A stretch of 5,830 bases of DNA, taken from assembly GCA_011375045.1 (NCBI GenBank), contig DRNB01000060.1:1-5830 (forward strand). The letters run 5' to 3'. The notes under the pieces are model-generated. The model did not search any database and had not been told where the DNA came from. It saw only the letters and a program-made list of their open reading frames with translations. Within the stretch, counting starts at the first letter, position 1, and each line of letters opens with the position of its first letter. This document shows positions 5,207 through 5,830 of this stretch, one piece after another. Source of the DNA: Aquifex aeolicus. GTDB taxonomy: Bacteria > Aquificota > Aquificia > Aquificales > Aquificaceae. The position numbers were made by a program, and so were the translations under genes.

Positions 5207-5629
5207 TCAGGCTCCGAGAACCCATCTGCCCGCTCCCGAGGAGAAAACCTCCTTCTTCCAGATGGGAGCCCTCTTCTTGGTTTCGTCGACCGCATACCTG
5301 CAGGCGCCGAAGCTCTCCTCCCGGTGTCCGCCGAACACAACGACGAGGAAAGACTGCTCTCCCACCGGCACGACTCCGAGCCTGTGGTGTATGAAGACCT
5401 CCCTGACCCCGAACTTTTCGAGGGTCTCCTCCCTTACCCTGCTCATCTCCTTCAGAGCCATCTCGGGGTAGGCTTCGTAGTGAAGTTCCACCACGTTCCC
5501 GTCCTCTTCAGCGCTCCGGGGAACGCCGGCGAACACGACCACAGCCCCGCAGTCGGGAGGAACCGGGCTCTCCCTGAGGATCCTGTCCACGCCGAACCAT
5601 TCGTAGCCTACGTAGATACGGGGAACCAT
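5207..5629 (-). CDS. moaE: Molybdopterin synthase catalytic subunit
   Basis: This 140-residue protein is the large subunit of molybdopterin synthase, which uses the MoaD thiocarboxylate to put two sulfurs into precursor Z (cPMP). Family blocks in order: GAVVVFAGVPR (28-38), HYEAYPEMALKEM (50-62), HRLGVVPVGEQSFLVVVFGGHREESFGACRYAVDE (82-116, two adjacent blocks) and KKRAPIWKKE (118-127). Lysines 118/119 and 125/126 fall where the catalytic lysines of the E. coli enzyme lie. The first block usually reads GTVR where this protein has GVPR. The ATG at 5629 follows an excellent AAGGAGG. It is the first gene of the five-gene operon. Its partner MoaD is not encoded nearby and must come from elsewhere. 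Confidence 0.95.
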   Translation of the reverse strand: MVPRIYVGYEWFGVDRILRESPVPPDCGAVVVFAGVPRSAEEDGNVVELHYEAYPEMALKEMSRVREETLEKFGVREVFIHHRLGVVPVGEQSFLVVVFGGHREESFGACRYAVDETKKRAPIWKKEVFSSGAGRWVLGA

Positions 5630-5642
5630 CCCATCCTCCTTT

Positions 5643-5660
5643 TATGACATTCATGTCATA
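5643..5660. promoter_or_regulatory. Perfect 18-bp dyad TATGACAT-TC-ATGTCATA, candidate operator
   Basis: The arms are eight bases each and perfectly complementary around a two-base centre. The dyad starts 13 bp before the moaE ATG, right next to its ribosome binding site, and would overlap the predicted moaE transcription start (near 5655), a typical repressor position. Seen from the plus-strand gene, its centre is about 63 bp before the predicted start near 5715, close to class I activator positions. Length and symmetry fit a helix-turn-helix dimer; it does not match the ModE, NikR or FNR consensus forms I know. If transcribed it would be too tight for a stable hairpin (two-base loop). Confidence 0.6.
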
Positions 5661-5661
5661 T

Positions 5662-5689
5662 ATTTTACATGCGCGTCAGGTTTTGACAA
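5662..5689 (-). promoter_or_regulatory. Candidate sigma-70 promoter of the moaE operon
   Basis: On the minus strand TTGTCA (5689-5684) and TAAAAT (5667-5662) are 16 bp apart, each one or two bases from consensus. The predicted start is near 5655, giving a leader of about 26 nt that includes AAGGAGG. The dyad at 5643-5660 covers the start point. The -35 shares five bases with a TTGACA on the other strand. Confidence 0.5.
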
Positions 5690-5708
5690 GCTAAGCCTTT
5701 TGTATAAT
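5683..5708 (+). promoter_or_regulatory. Candidate promoter of the pilT-like gene (short spacer)
   Basis: A consensus TTGACA (5683-5688) and a consensus TATAAT (5703-5708) occur in the right order, but only 14 bp apart instead of 16-18. The -10 is well placed, predicting a start near 5715 and a leader of about 21 nt with GGGAGG. With the non-optimal spacing, the -35 may not be used on this strand, or the promoter may need an activator. Confidence 0.45.
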
Positions 5709-5735
5709 TTCAACCTAAAACGGGAGGTTGATACC

Positions 5736-5830
5736 TTGGAGGTAGAGACAAGGACAAGGGACGTTAAGCTGATCGATATCATCCAGAGGGCTGTCCACAT
5801 GGACGCCAGCGACATCCACATCACCTCCGG
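5736..5830 (+). CDS. PilT-like type IV pilus retraction ATPase, N-terminus (runs off the window)
   Basis: The first 31 codons translate as (M)EVETRTRDVKLIDIIQRAVHMDASDIHITS and continue into Gly at the window edge. The pattern, a short helix then ASDIHITSG, matches the start of PilT/PilU hexameric ATPases (typically ASDLHLTxG), which power pilus retraction and twitching motility from the cytoplasmic side. PilB and GspE have the similar ASDIHIEP motif, but after a long N-terminal domain, so PilT fits better. The TTG start is chosen because GGGAGG lies 8-9 bases upstream; the next ATG (codon 22) falls inside the conserved segment. No Walker motifs are in the window, so PilT versus PilU cannot be decided. 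Confidence 0.8.
   Translation, partial: MEVETRTRDVKLIDIIQRAVHMDASDIHITS

Noticed and set aside
5206..5340. N-terminal extension of MoaA
   Set aside because: It overlaps the end of moaE and is Arg/Pro/Ser-rich frame-shadow sequence; the MoaA family starts near the ATG at 5205.

Overview
The window looks like chromosomal DNA of a thermophilic, Gram-negative-type (diderm) bacterium, most likely from or near the Aquificota. This is inferred from Lys/Glu/Arg-rich proteins, frequent AGG/AGA (Arg) and ATA (Ile) codons, a glnB-glnA pair behind a sigma-54 promoter, a Lol lipoprotein-export system (which implies an outer membrane) and a type IV pilus ATPase. I cannot name the species from sequence alone. 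Nearly all of the window is coding. I see no tRNA, rRNA, CRISPR array, insertion sequence or prophage gene.

Layout. Positions 1-1078 (minus strand) hold glnB and the first 236 codons of glnA, a nitrogen-assimilation operon. It is preceded by a textbook sigma-54 -24/-12 promoter (1104-1119). Upstream, in the divergent spacer (1079-1275), is a pair of tandem 16-bp dyads (1186-1221), followed by a small plus-strand gene (1276-1644) for a membrane-anchored YbjQ/UPF0145-family protein. That gene converges, with only 3 bp between stop codons, on a five-gene minus-strand operon running from 5629 down to 1648: moaE, moaA, a PilZ-domain gene, a LolC/LolE-type permease and lolD. The five genes are tightly packed (1-bp gap, 35-bp gap, 4-bp overlap, 1-bp overlap). 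At the right edge a plus-strand gene with a TTG start (5736 onward) encodes the N-terminus of a PilT-like retraction ATPase. It is transcribed divergently from moaE, and the short spacer carries overlapping candidate promoters plus a perfect 18-bp dyad (8-bp arms, 2-bp centre).

Function. GlnB (PII) and GlnA are the nitrogen sensor and glutamine synthetase, and the sigma-54 promoter fits nitrogen control by an NtrC-like activator. MoaE and MoaA act in molybdopterin synthesis; MoaC and MoaD are not in the window. LolD and the single LolC/E-type permease would extract lipoproteins from the inner membrane and hand them to LolA. The PilZ protein has the complete c-di-GMP-binding motif pair and is translationally coupled to the Lol permease, next to a divergent pilus motor gene. 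This mixed operon is the most curious gene arrangement here. The two regulatory spacers are the most interesting non-coding sequence. I did not find a convincing wholly new multi-gene system; the individual protein families are all recognisable.
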